A model generated the notes under the pieces. It did no database searches, was not told the origin of the DNA, and saw only the letters and a program-made list of their open reading frames with translations. A DNA stretch of 6,776 nucleotides from Thermodesulfobacteriota bacterium (GTDB lineage: Bacteria > Desulfobacterota > DSM-4660 > Desulfatiglandales > HGW-15). This document shows, one piece after another, positions 1 through 6,499 of the stretch; positions within the stretch are counted from its first letter, which is position 1; the number at the start of each line of letters is the position of its first letter. Location: contig JALOPA010000104.1 of assembly GCA_025454125.1 (NCBI GenBank), forward strand, positions 1-6,776, in the 5' to 3' direction. A program made the translations under genes and the position numbers.

Positions 1-1
1 C

Positions 2-730
2 CTGGAGATCCGAAAACTCCTCGGGTACCTTCCCGAATCAGCGCCCCTGTATCACGACATGCTGGTCTATGATTACCTCAACTACGTGGCCGATATCCGC
101 GAGGTGGAAAAGAAGAACAGGCTCGGCCGTCTCCGGGAGATGGCGGATCTCTGCGGTCTGAACGAGGTGATGCACAAGCCCGTGTCGGAGCTCTCCAAGG
201 GGTACAAGCAGCGCGTGGGACTGGCCCATGCCATGATGAAGGACCCGGAGATCCTGATTTTCGACGAGCCCACCTCAGGGCTGGACCCCAACCAGATCAT
301 CGAGATCCGGGAGATCATCCGCAAGATCGGCAAAGAGAAAACCGTGATCCTCTCCACCCATATCCTGAGCGAAGCCGAGGCGACCTGTGACCGCGTGGTG
401 ATCATCAACCAGGGAAAGATCGTGGCGGACGGCAACATGGAAAGCCTCAAGGAGTCGGCCAGCGGCGACTACTCGATCCACCTGGCTTTCAGGAATGCCG
501 ACATCGCCTCGGTGCAGGAGACGCTGGGCGACCTGGCGGGCGTCCGTCGCATCTCCCCTGTGCATGGGGAGAGCGGGCTTCTGCGGGTAAAACTCTCGTG
601 CCGCTCAAGAGAGGACCTGCGGGCTCAGGTTTACGATAGGATCAAGCAAACCCAGTGGATTTTGGTCGAGTTCTACCAGGAGACCCAGTCCCTGGAGAGC
701 ATTTTTCAGAAACTCACTTTGGAGAGCTAG
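2..730 (+). CDS. GldA-like ABC transporter ATP-binding protein (5' partial)
   Basis: ATPase subunit of an ABC-2 type transporter, expected to sit on the cytoplasmic face and power the permease encoded next. The reading frame is open from base 2, so the gene starts before the window: 242 residues are visible, and the Walker A loop is missing from view (family members are about 300 residues). Visible in order are a Q-loop region GYLPESAPLY (with Glu where many ABC proteins have Gln, as is common in GldA-like proteins), the signature LSKGYKQRV (about nt 191-217), Walker B ILIFDEP with the D-loop SGLDP (about nt 254-289), and the H-loop STHIL (about nt 352-366). After GKIVADG comes a C-terminal accessory region of about 100 residues, similar in position to DUF4162. 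The ATG at 59 lies inside the conserved domain and is not the true start. The stop is one base before the permease ATG. Family call is firm; substrate unknown. Confidence 0.95.
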   Translation: MEIRKLLGYLPESAPLYHDMLVYDYLNYVADIREVEKKNRLGRLREMADLCGLNEVMHKPVSELSKGYKQRVGLAHAMMKDPEILIFDEPTSGLDPNQIIEIREIIRKIGKEKTVILSTHILSEAEATCDRVVIINQGKIVADGNMESLKESASGDYSIHLAFRNADIASVQETLGDLAGVRRISPVHGESGLLRVKLSCRSREDLRAQVYDRIKQTQWILVEFYQETQSLESIFQKLTLES

Positions 731-731
731 C

Positions 732-1436
732 ATGCGCCAGGTCTTGCCCATCTTCAAGAAGGAGTTCAGAAGCTATTTCGTATCGCCCATCGCCTACATC
801 GTGATCTCCATTTTTCTGGTGGTGATCGGCTGGTTCTTTTTCTCGACCTTCTTTCTTTTCAATCAGGCCAGCTTGAGGAATTTCTTCGGTCTTCTTCCCA
901 TCCTGTTCGCTTTCGTGATCCCGGCCGTGACCATGCGCCTGGTTTCAGAGGAACTGAACGTGGGGACCTACGAGATCCTGCTCACCCTGCCGGTGAGCTT
1001 CAGAGAAGTGGTGCTCGGGAAATTCTTGGCTGCCCTGGCCTTCGTGGCCGCCATGCTCCTTCCCACGCTGGCCTACCCCGTGATTGTAGGCTTTCTCGGA
1101 GATCTCGATTGGGGACCGGTGATCGGCGGGTACCTGGGCGCGCTCCTCCTGGGCGCCTCTTTTTCGGCGGTCGGTCTTTTGGCCTCGTCCCTCACCCGAA
1201 ATCAGATCGTGGCCTTCATCATCGGGGTCGCGATCTGCTTTGCCCTGGTGCTGATCGACAAAATCCTGTTTTTCCTTCCGGTGCAGCTCCTGGGGGTCTT
1301 CGAGTACCTGGGAGCGGATACCCATTTTGAGAACGTTGCCAAAGGGATTCTCGATTCCCGCGATATCCTTTATTTCCTGAGTCTCACCTTTGTAAGTCTT
1401 TATGCCACGCATCTCGTGATGGAGGAGAAGGGCTGA
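732..1436 (+). CDS. GldF-like ABC-2 type permease
   Basis: Integral membrane subunit of the ABC system, 234 residues, a usual length for the GldF/ABC-2 family. Six hydrophobic segments are visible at roughly residues 18-42, 52-71, 99-122, 129-151, 158-181 and 211-229. The hallmark between helices 2 and 3 is the cytoplasmic stretch RLVSEELNVGTYEILLTLPV (residues 69-88), with the E..GT.E.L...P pattern typical of ABC-2 permeases and thought to contact the ATPase. A purine-rich GGAGAG lies just before the ATG at 732, overlapping the end of the ATPase gene; the one-base gap suggests translational coupling. In Bacteroidetes, GldA and GldF make a transporter needed for gliding; similar pairs occur widely in non-gliding bacteria, where the substrate is not known. 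Calling this a permease is secure; equating it with GldF function is not. Confidence 0.93.
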   Translation: MRQVLPIFKKEFRSYFVSPIAYIVISIFLVVIGWFFFSTFFLFNQASLRNFFGLLPILFAFVIPAVTMRLVSEELNVGTYEILLTLPVSFREVVLGKFLAALAFVAAMLLPTLAYPVIVGFLGDLDWGPVIGGYLGALLLGASFSAVGLLASSLTRNQIVAFIIGVAICFALVLIDKILFFLPVQLLGVFEYLGADTHFENVAKGILDSRDILYFLSLTFVSLYATHLVMEEKG

Positions 1437-1437
1437 C

Positions 1438-3621
1438 ATGGCCGGGAAACGAGCAGGAAAGTACATCAGGTTCATCCTTTATGGGATCGTCGTCGTCCTG
1501 ATCAACGTCGCAGGCTTGACGCTTTTCTTCAGGGCCGATCTGACAAAGAACGACGTGTACTCCATTTCAGAGGCAAGCCGGCGCGTGGTGTCCACTCTGT
1601 CCGAGCCGCTCACCATCAACGTCTTTTTCACCAAGAACCTTCCGGCGCCCCACAACAACACGGAGCGCTATCTCCACGATCTGCTGGCCGAGTACGCCAA
1701 TTACGGCAACCGCTATTTCAACTACCGCTTTTACGATGTCAGCCCCGAGGAGGGAGACATCACCAAGGAAGCCAAGGACAACCAGGCCCTGGCCCGCAAT
1801 TACGGCATTTTCCCCATCCAGATTCAGGCCATTGAAAAGGACGAAGTCAAATTCCAGAAGGCCTACATGGGCCTGGTGATCCTCCACGGGGATCTGCTGG
1901 AGAGGATTCCCACGGTCACGAGCACGGACGGGCTGGAGTACAGGCTGACCATGGCCATGCAGAAGCTCAACAACAAGATCAGCGCCCTTCTGAGCCTGAA
2001 GGACAAAATAAGGGCGCGCTTGTTTCTCTCGTCGTCTCTGTATGCCGTGGCGCCCCTCATGCGGTTGAACGCCCTGCCCCGCCTTCCCGAAACGCTCGAA
2101 GGGATCGTCACGAAGCTCAATGAAAAGCACTATAGAAAGCTCCAGTTCGAGTCCGTCGATCCTTCCAGGGACCCAAAGGCCGCGGAGGAGGCGAGAAAGC
2201 TCAACCTCATGAGCCTCAAGTGGCCGAGCCTCTCCGACGGGAAGATCGAGGCCGGGGAAGGTGCCGTCGGCCTGGTGCTACAGCACGGGGAAAAAACGGT
2301 GACCGTTCCGTTTCTGCGGGCCGTGAGGCTTCCCCTTTTGGGGACACAGTATGAGATGGCAGAGGGCAATCGCCTTGAAGAAATGATCAGCGAGAACGTG
2401 GAAGCGCTCATCGACATCAACGAGGACCTGGGCGTCCTGGCCAGCCATGACGCCTTGGATCTTCTGGGCGCCTCTTCGGATCAACGGAGTCGGGACCAGA
2501 GGGAAGGGACGAAGAACTTCCGGAGTCTGGTTTCGAAGAACTACACGCTGAAACCCGTGAACCTGAAGGAGGAGCCGCTGGCAGAGAGTTTCCATTGTTT
2601 CGTGATTGCCGGTCCGACCCAGACCTTTTCGGACTATGAACTCTTTGAGATCGACCAGTTCCTGATGAGGGGAAAGAGTCTGGCCGTTTTTCTGGATCGA
2701 TTCCATGAAGTCGCCCCGCCCGGTCAGCAGGGCGCTCCGGCCCAGCAGGCCCCGAGGATCGTGCCGCTCGACACGGGACTTGATAAACTGCTTGCCCACT
2801 ACGGCATCCAGATCAGGAAGTCCTATGTGATGGACGAAAACTGCTTCAAGCAGCGCATGCCCGCCCAGTTCGGCGGCGGCGAACGGCCCATCTACTTTGC
2901 CCCTCTGATCAAGAACGAATCCATCAACCAGGGCCCTGGGTTCATGAAGCCCATCAAAGCACTGGTTGCGTTGAAGGTGTCACCCCTGGAGATCGACGGC
3001 AAACGGACCCAGGACCTGGGTCTCAAGGTTGAGAGGCTTTTCAGCTCTTCCGACCAATCCTGGGAAATGGCGGAGCGCATCAGCCTCAATCCCATGATGA
3101 TTCAGCCGCCGCCGGCCGGGCAGGCGAAAAAGAGCTTTTCTCTGGCCTATGTGCTCGAAGGCCGGTTCGAGAGCTACTTTTCCGGCAAGGAGATCCCGGT
3201 GAAACCCGAGGCAAAGCCCAGCCCCGATCAACAAGAGCCGGCCGGGGAGCAGCCAGGGGCGGATGTTTCCAAGATCGAAAGGAAGGGCGAGTTTCTCAGC
3301 AAAGGAAAACCGGGGAAGATCTTTGTCATTGCCTCCTCGGAGATGATCAAGGACAACATGGTGGACGAAGAAGGCCGTGGCCCCAATGCCATGTTCGTTC
3401 TGAACGTGGTGGATTATCTGAACGGCCGGGAAGACATCGCGCTCATGAGAAGCAAGGAGCAGCGCTTCAATCCCTTGAAGGAAACCAAGGGGGGAACCAG
3501 AACCTTCCTGAAGACTTTCACTATCGCCGGACTCCCGATTCTGGTGATTCTTTTCGGGCTTGGCGTCTGGTTCCTCAGGCACTCCCGCAAGAGACGCATT
3601 CAGATGATGTTCGGGAAATGA
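1438..3621 (+). CDS. GldG-family ABC transporter auxiliary protein
   Basis: Large auxiliary subunit of the ABC system, 727 residues, matching the ABC_transp_aux/GldG family. An N-terminal membrane anchor (about residues 12-31) is followed by the family motif LTKNDVYSISEASRRVV (about 35-51) and then EPLTINVFFTKNLP. The bulk should lie outside the cytoplasmic membrane. A segment around 385-425 (CFVIAGP, DYELFEIDQFL, SLAVFLDRF) resembles the GATase/ThuA-like fold seen in this family. Two low-complexity Pro/Gln/Ala-rich linkers occur near 426-440 and 588-610. A second helix at about 696-713 ends the protein, followed by a basic tail (RHSRKRR), so both ends are probably cytoplasmic. GGAGGAGAAGGG at 1421-1432 is a strong ribosome site for the ATG at 1438, one base after the permease stop. 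The TGA stop lies within a hairpin. It probably works with the permease; its molecular role is unknown. Confidence 0.93.
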   Translation: MAGKRAGKYIRFILYGIVVVLINVAGLTLFFRADLTKNDVYSISEASRRVVSTLSEPLTINVFFTKNLPAPHNNTERYLHDLLAEYANYGNRYFNYRFYDVSPEEGDITKEAKDNQALARNYGIFPIQIQAIEKDEVKFQKAYMGLVILHGDLLERIPTVTSTDGLEYRLTMAMQKLNNKISALLSLKDKIRARLFLSSSLYAVAPLMRLNALPRLPETLEGIVTKLNEKHYRKLQFESVDPSRDPKAAEEARKLNLMSLKWPSLSDGKIEAGEGAVGLVLQHGEKTVTVPFLRAVRLPLLGTQYEMAEGNRLEEMISENVEALIDINEDLGVLASHDALDLLGASSDQRSRDQREGTKNFRSLVSKNYTLKPVNLKEEPLAESFHCFVIAGPTQTFSDYELFEIDQFLMRGKSLAVFLDRFHEVAPPGQQGAPAQQAPRIVPLDTGLDKLLAHYGIQIRKSYVMDENCFKQRMPAQFGGGERPIYFAPLIKNESINQGPGFMKPIKALVALKVSPLEIDGKRTQDLGLKVERLFSSSDQSWEMAERISLNPMMIQPPPAGQAKKSFSLAYVLEGRFESYFSGKEIPVKPEAKPSPDQQEPAGEQPGADVSKIERKGEFLSKGKPGKIFVIASSEMIKDNMVDEEGRGPNAMFVLNVVDYLNGREDIALMRSKEQRFNPLKETKGGTRTFLKTFTIAGLPILVILFGLGVWFLRHSRKRRIQMMFGK

Positions 3622-3643
3622 AATCCGCTGACGCAGATTTCAT
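3618..3643 (+). repeat. Stop-codon-embedding hairpin, copy 1
   Basis: Inverted repeat with 11-base arms, ATGAAATCCGC at 3618-3628 and GCAGATTTCAT at 3633-3643, one mismatch (C against A) and loop TGAC. The left arm contains the TGA stop of the GldG-like gene (3619-3621), and the right arm ends just before the ribosome site of the DUF4340 gene (AGGAAGAGGGG, 3645-3655). There is no T-tract, so it is not a classical intrinsic terminator. A closely related hairpin lies at the same place after the next gene. It may affect mRNA stability or coupling, or be a small REP-like repeat. Confidence 0.75.
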
Positions 3644-3657
3644 AAGGAAGAGGGGTT

Positions 3658-4608
3658 ATGAAGGTCAAGAAAGAGTATGTGATTCTGGTCCTGCTGATCA
3701 TAGGGCTCTCTTTGTATCTGGTGTTTCGCAAGCAGGACAGGACTCAGTATGAGCTGCCGGTGTTGCAGGAAGTCCCGGCCTCTGAAATCACGAGAATGGA
3801 AATCTCGAAACCCGCGGGATCTAACCTGGCGCTGGAACGCAAGAACGACGGCTGGATTCTCTTGCCCGAAGCCTACCCCGCCGATTCAGGGAAAGTGAGC
3901 GCCCTCCTGGAGTCCATAGGGAATTTGACGCTCACGGCGCTGGTTTCGGAGTCCCAGAACTATGATCGCTACGGATTGGTCAAAGAAGAGAAGATCGGAG
4001 TGAAAGCGTGGGCCAGGGAAAAGGTGAAGCGGGATATCGTCGTGGGAAAAGCGGCGCCGTCCTCGCAGCATACCTTTGTCCTGCTGGCGGGCGACCCGCG
4101 CGTGTTTCAAGCCAGGGAGAATCTGAAAGCCCGGTTTGACCAGACCTTGGATGAGTTGCGCGACAAGAGCGTCTTCAAGTTCGATCCCTCCAGAGTGGAG
4201 ACCATCGATCTCCATGACGGCCAGAAGGCCCTGAGCCTCACGCGAAAGCCGATCCCGGTGGAGGTGGGTGCAGGCGAGAAACAGGAGCCCACCGCGACGG
4301 ACCCACAAGGGGTTTGGCAGAGTGCGGAAGGAAAGGTGGATGAAGCCAGGGTGACGCAGCTCCTGAAGGCGCTTTCCAACCTCAAGTGCAGGACCTACCT
4401 CTACGACCAGAAAAAGAGCGATTTGAAGAACCCTGTTTACACCGTGAAGGTGAAGGGCATGGAAGAACACGATCTCTCGCTCTTTGCCAAGAACGAAAAA
4501 GACAAGAACGATTATCCTGCAGTGTCCTCTCAAATTGAATCCGCTTTCCTGCTCTCGGACCCGCTAGCCAGGCAGATCATGCTGCCGCTTGACCAGATCG
4601 TGAAATGA
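3658..4608 (+). CDS. DUF4340 domain-containing membrane-anchored protein
   Basis: Protein of 316 residues with one N-terminal signal-anchor helix (about residues 6-22, after MKVKKE), followed by FRKQDR and a long soluble part expected in the periplasm. It matches the DUF4340 family, which regularly follows GldG-like genes; its function is unknown, though the gene order suggests it is part of the same envelope complex. Two internal copies of one unit can be seen. The first begins near residue 57 (LALERKNDGW, then GKVSALLESIGNL), and the second near 192 (LSLTRK, then GVWQ and EARVTQLLKALSNL). Both end in similar stretches (ARFDQTLDEL versus RQIMLPLDQI). The ATG at 3658 is supported by AGGAAGAGGGG just upstream. 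The 36-base gap from the GldG-like gene holds most of a hairpin; a related hairpin contains this gene's stop. Family call is good; role is inferred only from neighbours. Confidence 0.9.
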   Translation: MKVKKEYVILVLLIIGLSLYLVFRKQDRTQYELPVLQEVPASEITRMEISKPAGSNLALERKNDGWILLPEAYPADSGKVSALLESIGNLTLTALVSESQNYDRYGLVKEEKIGVKAWAREKVKRDIVVGKAAPSSQHTFVLLAGDPRVFQARENLKARFDQTLDELRDKSVFKFDPSRVETIDLHDGQKALSLTRKPIPVEVGAGEKQEPTATDPQGVWQSAEGKVDEARVTQLLKALSNLKCRTYLYDQKKSDLKNPVYTVKVKGMEEHDLSLFAKNEKDKNDYPAVSSQIESAFLLSDPLARQIMLPLDQIVK

Positions 4609-4631
4609 AATCTGCTTTCGGCCGATTTCAT
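4605..4631 (+). repeat. Stop-codon-embedding hairpin, copy 2
   Basis: Inverted repeat with arms ATGAAATCTGC (4605-4615) and GCCGATTTCAT (4621-4631), one mismatch and loop TTTCG. The left arm carries the TGA stop of the DUF4340 gene (4606-4608). The arms differ from the copy at 3618-3643 by one base each, whereas the loop differs. No run of T follows, so termination by the intrinsic route is not evident, although it closes the operon. A weaker GCCC/GGGC stem (4637-4648) follows directly. Confidence 0.75.
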
Positions 4632-4678
4632 CCGGCGCCCCTTCGGGCTTGAAGTCCTCCAAGAGACGCTGTTGTAGG

Positions 4679-4768
4679 GTCATTTCGAGGCGGCAGCCGA
4701 GAAAGCTTGGTTCCGTAACTGGCGAAATTGTGAGATTTCTCCCCCGCGTTTCGCGGGGTCGAAATGAC
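4679..4768. mobile_element. 90-bp MITE/REP-like palindromic element
   Basis: The element is bounded by perfect 10-bp terminal inverted repeats, GTCATTTCGA at 4679-4688 and TCGAAATGAC at 4759-4768. Inside the right end is a perfect 7-bp hairpin, CCCCGCG (4742-4748) and CGCGGGG (4752-4758), with loop TTT, preceded by GAGATTTCTC. Elements with this TCATTTCGA...TCGAAATGA layout are, from general knowledge, scattered in intergenic DNA of many Desulfobacterota and other genomes. It encodes no protein; short open frames across it on both strands are products of the repeat. No clear target-site duplication is visible. It may be non-autonomous and moved by a REP-type or other transposase elsewhere in the genome. 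Confidence 0.7.
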
Positions 4769-4800
4769 AGAAAACTGGCTCTCCCGCCATTGCGACACAG

Positions 4801-4816
4801 CCTCTCAAGGGGGAGG
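4801..4816 (+). other. Small hairpin upstream of protease promoter
   Basis: CCTCTC (4801-4806) can pair with GGGAGG (4811-4816) across loop AAGG, giving six pairs with one G-T wobble. It lies just before the -35 region of the protease promoter. It could be a remnant of a second intergenic repeat or have no function. Confidence 0.3.
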
Positions 4817-4821
4817 GAAAC

Positions 4822-4849
4822 TTGAGGTTGCCAGGCAAAGTGATATAAT
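4822..4849 (+). promoter_or_regulatory. Extended -10 sigma70-type promoter of the protease gene
   Basis: A perfect TATAAT lies at 4844-4849, preceded by TGA, giving the extended -10 form TGnTATAAT (4841-4849). TTGAGG at 4822-4827 is a 4/6 match to TTGACA with a 16-base spacer. Only eight bases (4850-4857) separate the -10 box from the ATG at 4858, so transcription would begin at or next to the start codon. Confidence 0.65.
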
Positions 4850-4857
4850 CTTGTTTT

Positions 4858-6267
4858 ATGAGTCGCTCCCCAACAATCAAAGTCTGTTTGTTTCTCGTAT
4901 CGCTGCTCGTCTTCTATCTAGTCCCGGAAACCTCCGGCGCCTTCGTCGTGCAGGTCAACGGAGACAGGATCACTGTGAATGCGGAAAAGACGCCTCTCCA
5001 GGAAATTTTGCTGAAGCTGTCCGATTCAGGAATCAGGGTTCAAATCGATCCTCAGATCAATCCCCCTGTCACCGCCTCCTTTGACAAAAGGGATATGCAA
5101 AAAGCCCTGGAGTCCATCCTCAAAGGCCTGGACCATGTTCTGATATGGGAATCAGGCCAAGGGTCTTCAGGTCCTGTGCCCAGGCTCGCCGAGATCCAGG
5201 TGTTCAGGCCGGGTCAGAAGGACCTGATGAGACCTCTTCGCAAACTCGCTACCCTCTCCATCGCAAGAAACCCCAAAGACGGATCCTTCTATGTGAAGGA
5301 TGAGATCCTGATCAGGCTCAAGCCGGGAGCGGACCTTGCTGACCTTCTGAAACTGCTTCAGGAAACAGGGGGCGTTCTCGTCGGTAGCTACCCTGAACTG
5401 GGGATTTACAGAGTGCGTCTGCCGCCGGGAGCAGACGTGCCGGCCCTGGTGGAGGAGATTGGAAAGCGGGGTGGAGCAGGAATCGCCGAGCCCAATTATG
5501 CCTATCCTGTTCCCACAGGTACAAGAGAACTGGATTGGGGCAGCTTGAAGGAGTCTTACGGAGATGCCTATCCTCGGACCAAGGGAGCTCCTGTTGCGGT
5601 CATTGATTCAGGGCTCAGGCCCGATGCGGGGCTGGAGAATTTCGTCTTGGCCTCGCTGGATGCGCTCAATCCGGACAAGCCCCTTTCCGACACCGGAGGG
5701 CACGGAACCCAGATGGCCTTGATCGCTTCCGGATTGGTGAAGCCCATAGGGGTCCAAGAGGAGAGCGTTGCGATAACACCCATTATTCCTATCAAGGCCT
5801 TTGACGAGAACGGGTTCACCTCCAACGTTCTTCTCATGGAAAGCATCGATTTTGCGATCAAGAACGGGGCTCGCGTGATGAGCCTGAGCTGGGGATCGGA
5901 GACCAAGAGTGCGTTTCTTTCCGAAGCCCTTGAAGCAGCCGGCGCCAAGGGCCTGATCCTAGTCGCCTCGGCCGGAAACGAACCCACCGGAGACCCGCAA
6001 TATCCTGCCGCTTACCCTGAGGTCATCGGGGTGGGGGCTCTGGCGCCGAACGGGAAGGCGTGGGAGAGATCCAATCGCGGGGATTTCGTCGATGTTTATG
6101 CGCCTGGGTTTGCCTCCCTTCCCGTGGGCTACATGGGAGACCCCGGGATCTATGCCGGCACGTCCATTTCAGCCGCATTCACCGCGAACCTGATTGCAGG
6201 CATGCTCTCCAAGAACCCCAAGGCAACAAAGCAGGAGATCCTGGAAGCCTTGCGCAAGAAACCCTAA
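4858..6267 (+). CDS. Secreted S8 (subtilisin-family) serine protease with STN-like N-terminal domain
   Basis: Exported endopeptidase of 469 residues. A signal peptide is visible (residues 1-28: KVCLFLVSLLVFYLV core, likely cut after ETSGA). Residues about 29-95 resemble the short N-terminal domain of secretins and TonB receptors (VNAEKTPLQEILLKL, then VTASFDKRDMQKALESIL). Residues about 143-219 look like a fervidolysin-type prodomain (YVKDEILIRLKPGADL, GIYRVRLPPGADV, AEPNYAYP), expected to keep the enzyme inactive until cleaved. The catalytic domain has Asp250 (VAVIDSG), His282 (GGHGT), oxyanion Asn374 (SAGNEP) and Ser436 (GTSISAAF), so it should be active. There is no C-terminal anchor or sorting domain. 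No ribosome site precedes the ATG at 4858; this start is chosen because it gives the full signal peptide, and a leaderless mRNA is likely. It has its own promoter and is separated from the ABC operon by repeats, so a shared role is unproven. Confidence 0.93.
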   Translation: MSRSPTIKVCLFLVSLLVFYLVPETSGAFVVQVNGDRITVNAEKTPLQEILLKLSDSGIRVQIDPQINPPVTASFDKRDMQKALESILKGLDHVLIWESGQGSSGPVPRLAEIQVFRPGQKDLMRPLRKLATLSIARNPKDGSFYVKDEILIRLKPGADLADLLKLLQETGGVLVGSYPELGIYRVRLPPGADVPALVEEIGKRGGAGIAEPNYAYPVPTGTRELDWGSLKESYGDAYPRTKGAPVAVIDSGLRPDAGLENFVLASLDALNPDKPLSDTGGHGTQMALIASGLVKPIGVQEESVAITPIIPIKAFDENGFTSNVLLMESIDFAIKNGARVMSLSWGSETKSAFLSEALEAAGAKGLILVASAGNEPTGDPQYPAAYPEVIGVGALAPNGKAWERSNRGDFVDVYAPGFASLPVGYMGDPGIYAGTSISAAFTANLIAGMLSKNPKATKQEILEALRKKP

Positions 6268-6278
6268 CCAAATCCATT

Positions 6279-6478
6279 ACCACGAAAACACGAAAGGACG
6301 AAGTCACGAAAGAAGAGAGGGAATAGCTTCCGACACACTGGATTACCGCCCGCGCGGGGATGATATCGCAAACAATTCAGTCAATGGCCTCGCGCTCCCC
6401 CCTCCCCCCGACCCTCTCGCGCCAACGGGAGAGGGGGATTGTTTGCTTCGTGCTTTCCAATTTTCGTGTTTTCGTGGT
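6279..6478. mobile_element. 200-bp nested palindromic MITE-like element
   Basis: The element fills most of the 232-base gap between convergent genes. Its ends are a perfect 17-bp inverted repeat, ACCACGAAAACACGAAA (6279-6295) and its complement (6462-6478). Each arm extends as four 8-bp units built on CACGAAAR: 6281-6312 on the left, 6445-6476 on the right in reverse. Nested inside are GCAAACAAT (6368-6376) with ATTGTTTGC (6438-6446), and a C-rich/G-rich stem at 6412-6435. No protein is encoded. Repeats of this CACGAAA type are, from general knowledge, frequent in intergenic DNA of some Gram-negative bacteria. No target-site duplication is apparent. Confidence 0.65.
6412..6435. other. Central stem-loop of the 200-bp element
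   Basis: CCCTCTC (6412-6418) pairs with GAGAGGG (6429-6435) across a 10-base loop, between the convergent protease gene and the minus-strand membrane protein gene. It could end transcription from either side, but no adjacent T-run supports a classical intrinsic terminator on either strand. Confidence 0.4.
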
Positions 6479-6499
6479 TGGTTTTTTGTGGTGTTGAAT

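Noticed and set aside
59..730. ATG at 59 as the start of the ATPase gene
   Set aside because: The frame is open to the window edge and encodes conserved ABC residues (GYLPESAPLY) upstream; a start at 59 would lack the nucleotide-binding Walker A region.
945..4533. Long antisense open frames within the operon (for example 945-1475, 1567-2130, 2980-3582 and 3886-4533 on the minus strand)
   Set aside because: They lie wholly opposite well-supported coding genes; their translations show no recognisable domain and are typical of high-GC mirror frames.
4605..4648. Rho-independent terminator at the operon end
   Set aside because: Stems are present (4605-4631 and 4637-4648) but no T-rich run follows either of them; termination here cannot be claimed from sequence.
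4680..4880. Minus-strand 66-residue open frame (contains CHFDPAKRGGE)
   Set aside because: It is a read-through of the 90-bp palindromic repeat, a common false gene in genomes with this repeat, and it overlaps the protease start.
4764..5084. Plus-strand 106-residue open frame overlapping the protease start
   Set aside because: It begins in the repeat and runs out of frame over the protease N-terminus, which has a convincing signal peptide and domains.
6281..6312. Possible CRISPR array
   Set aside because: The units are 8 bp with no spacers and recur in inverted order at 6445-6476, which fits a palindromic element.
6060..6326. Plus-strand 88-residue open frame across the protease C-terminus (ends in TTKTRKDEVTKEERE)
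   Set aside because: It overlaps the catalytic Ser region in another frame, and its tail is simply the translated CACGAAAR repeat.
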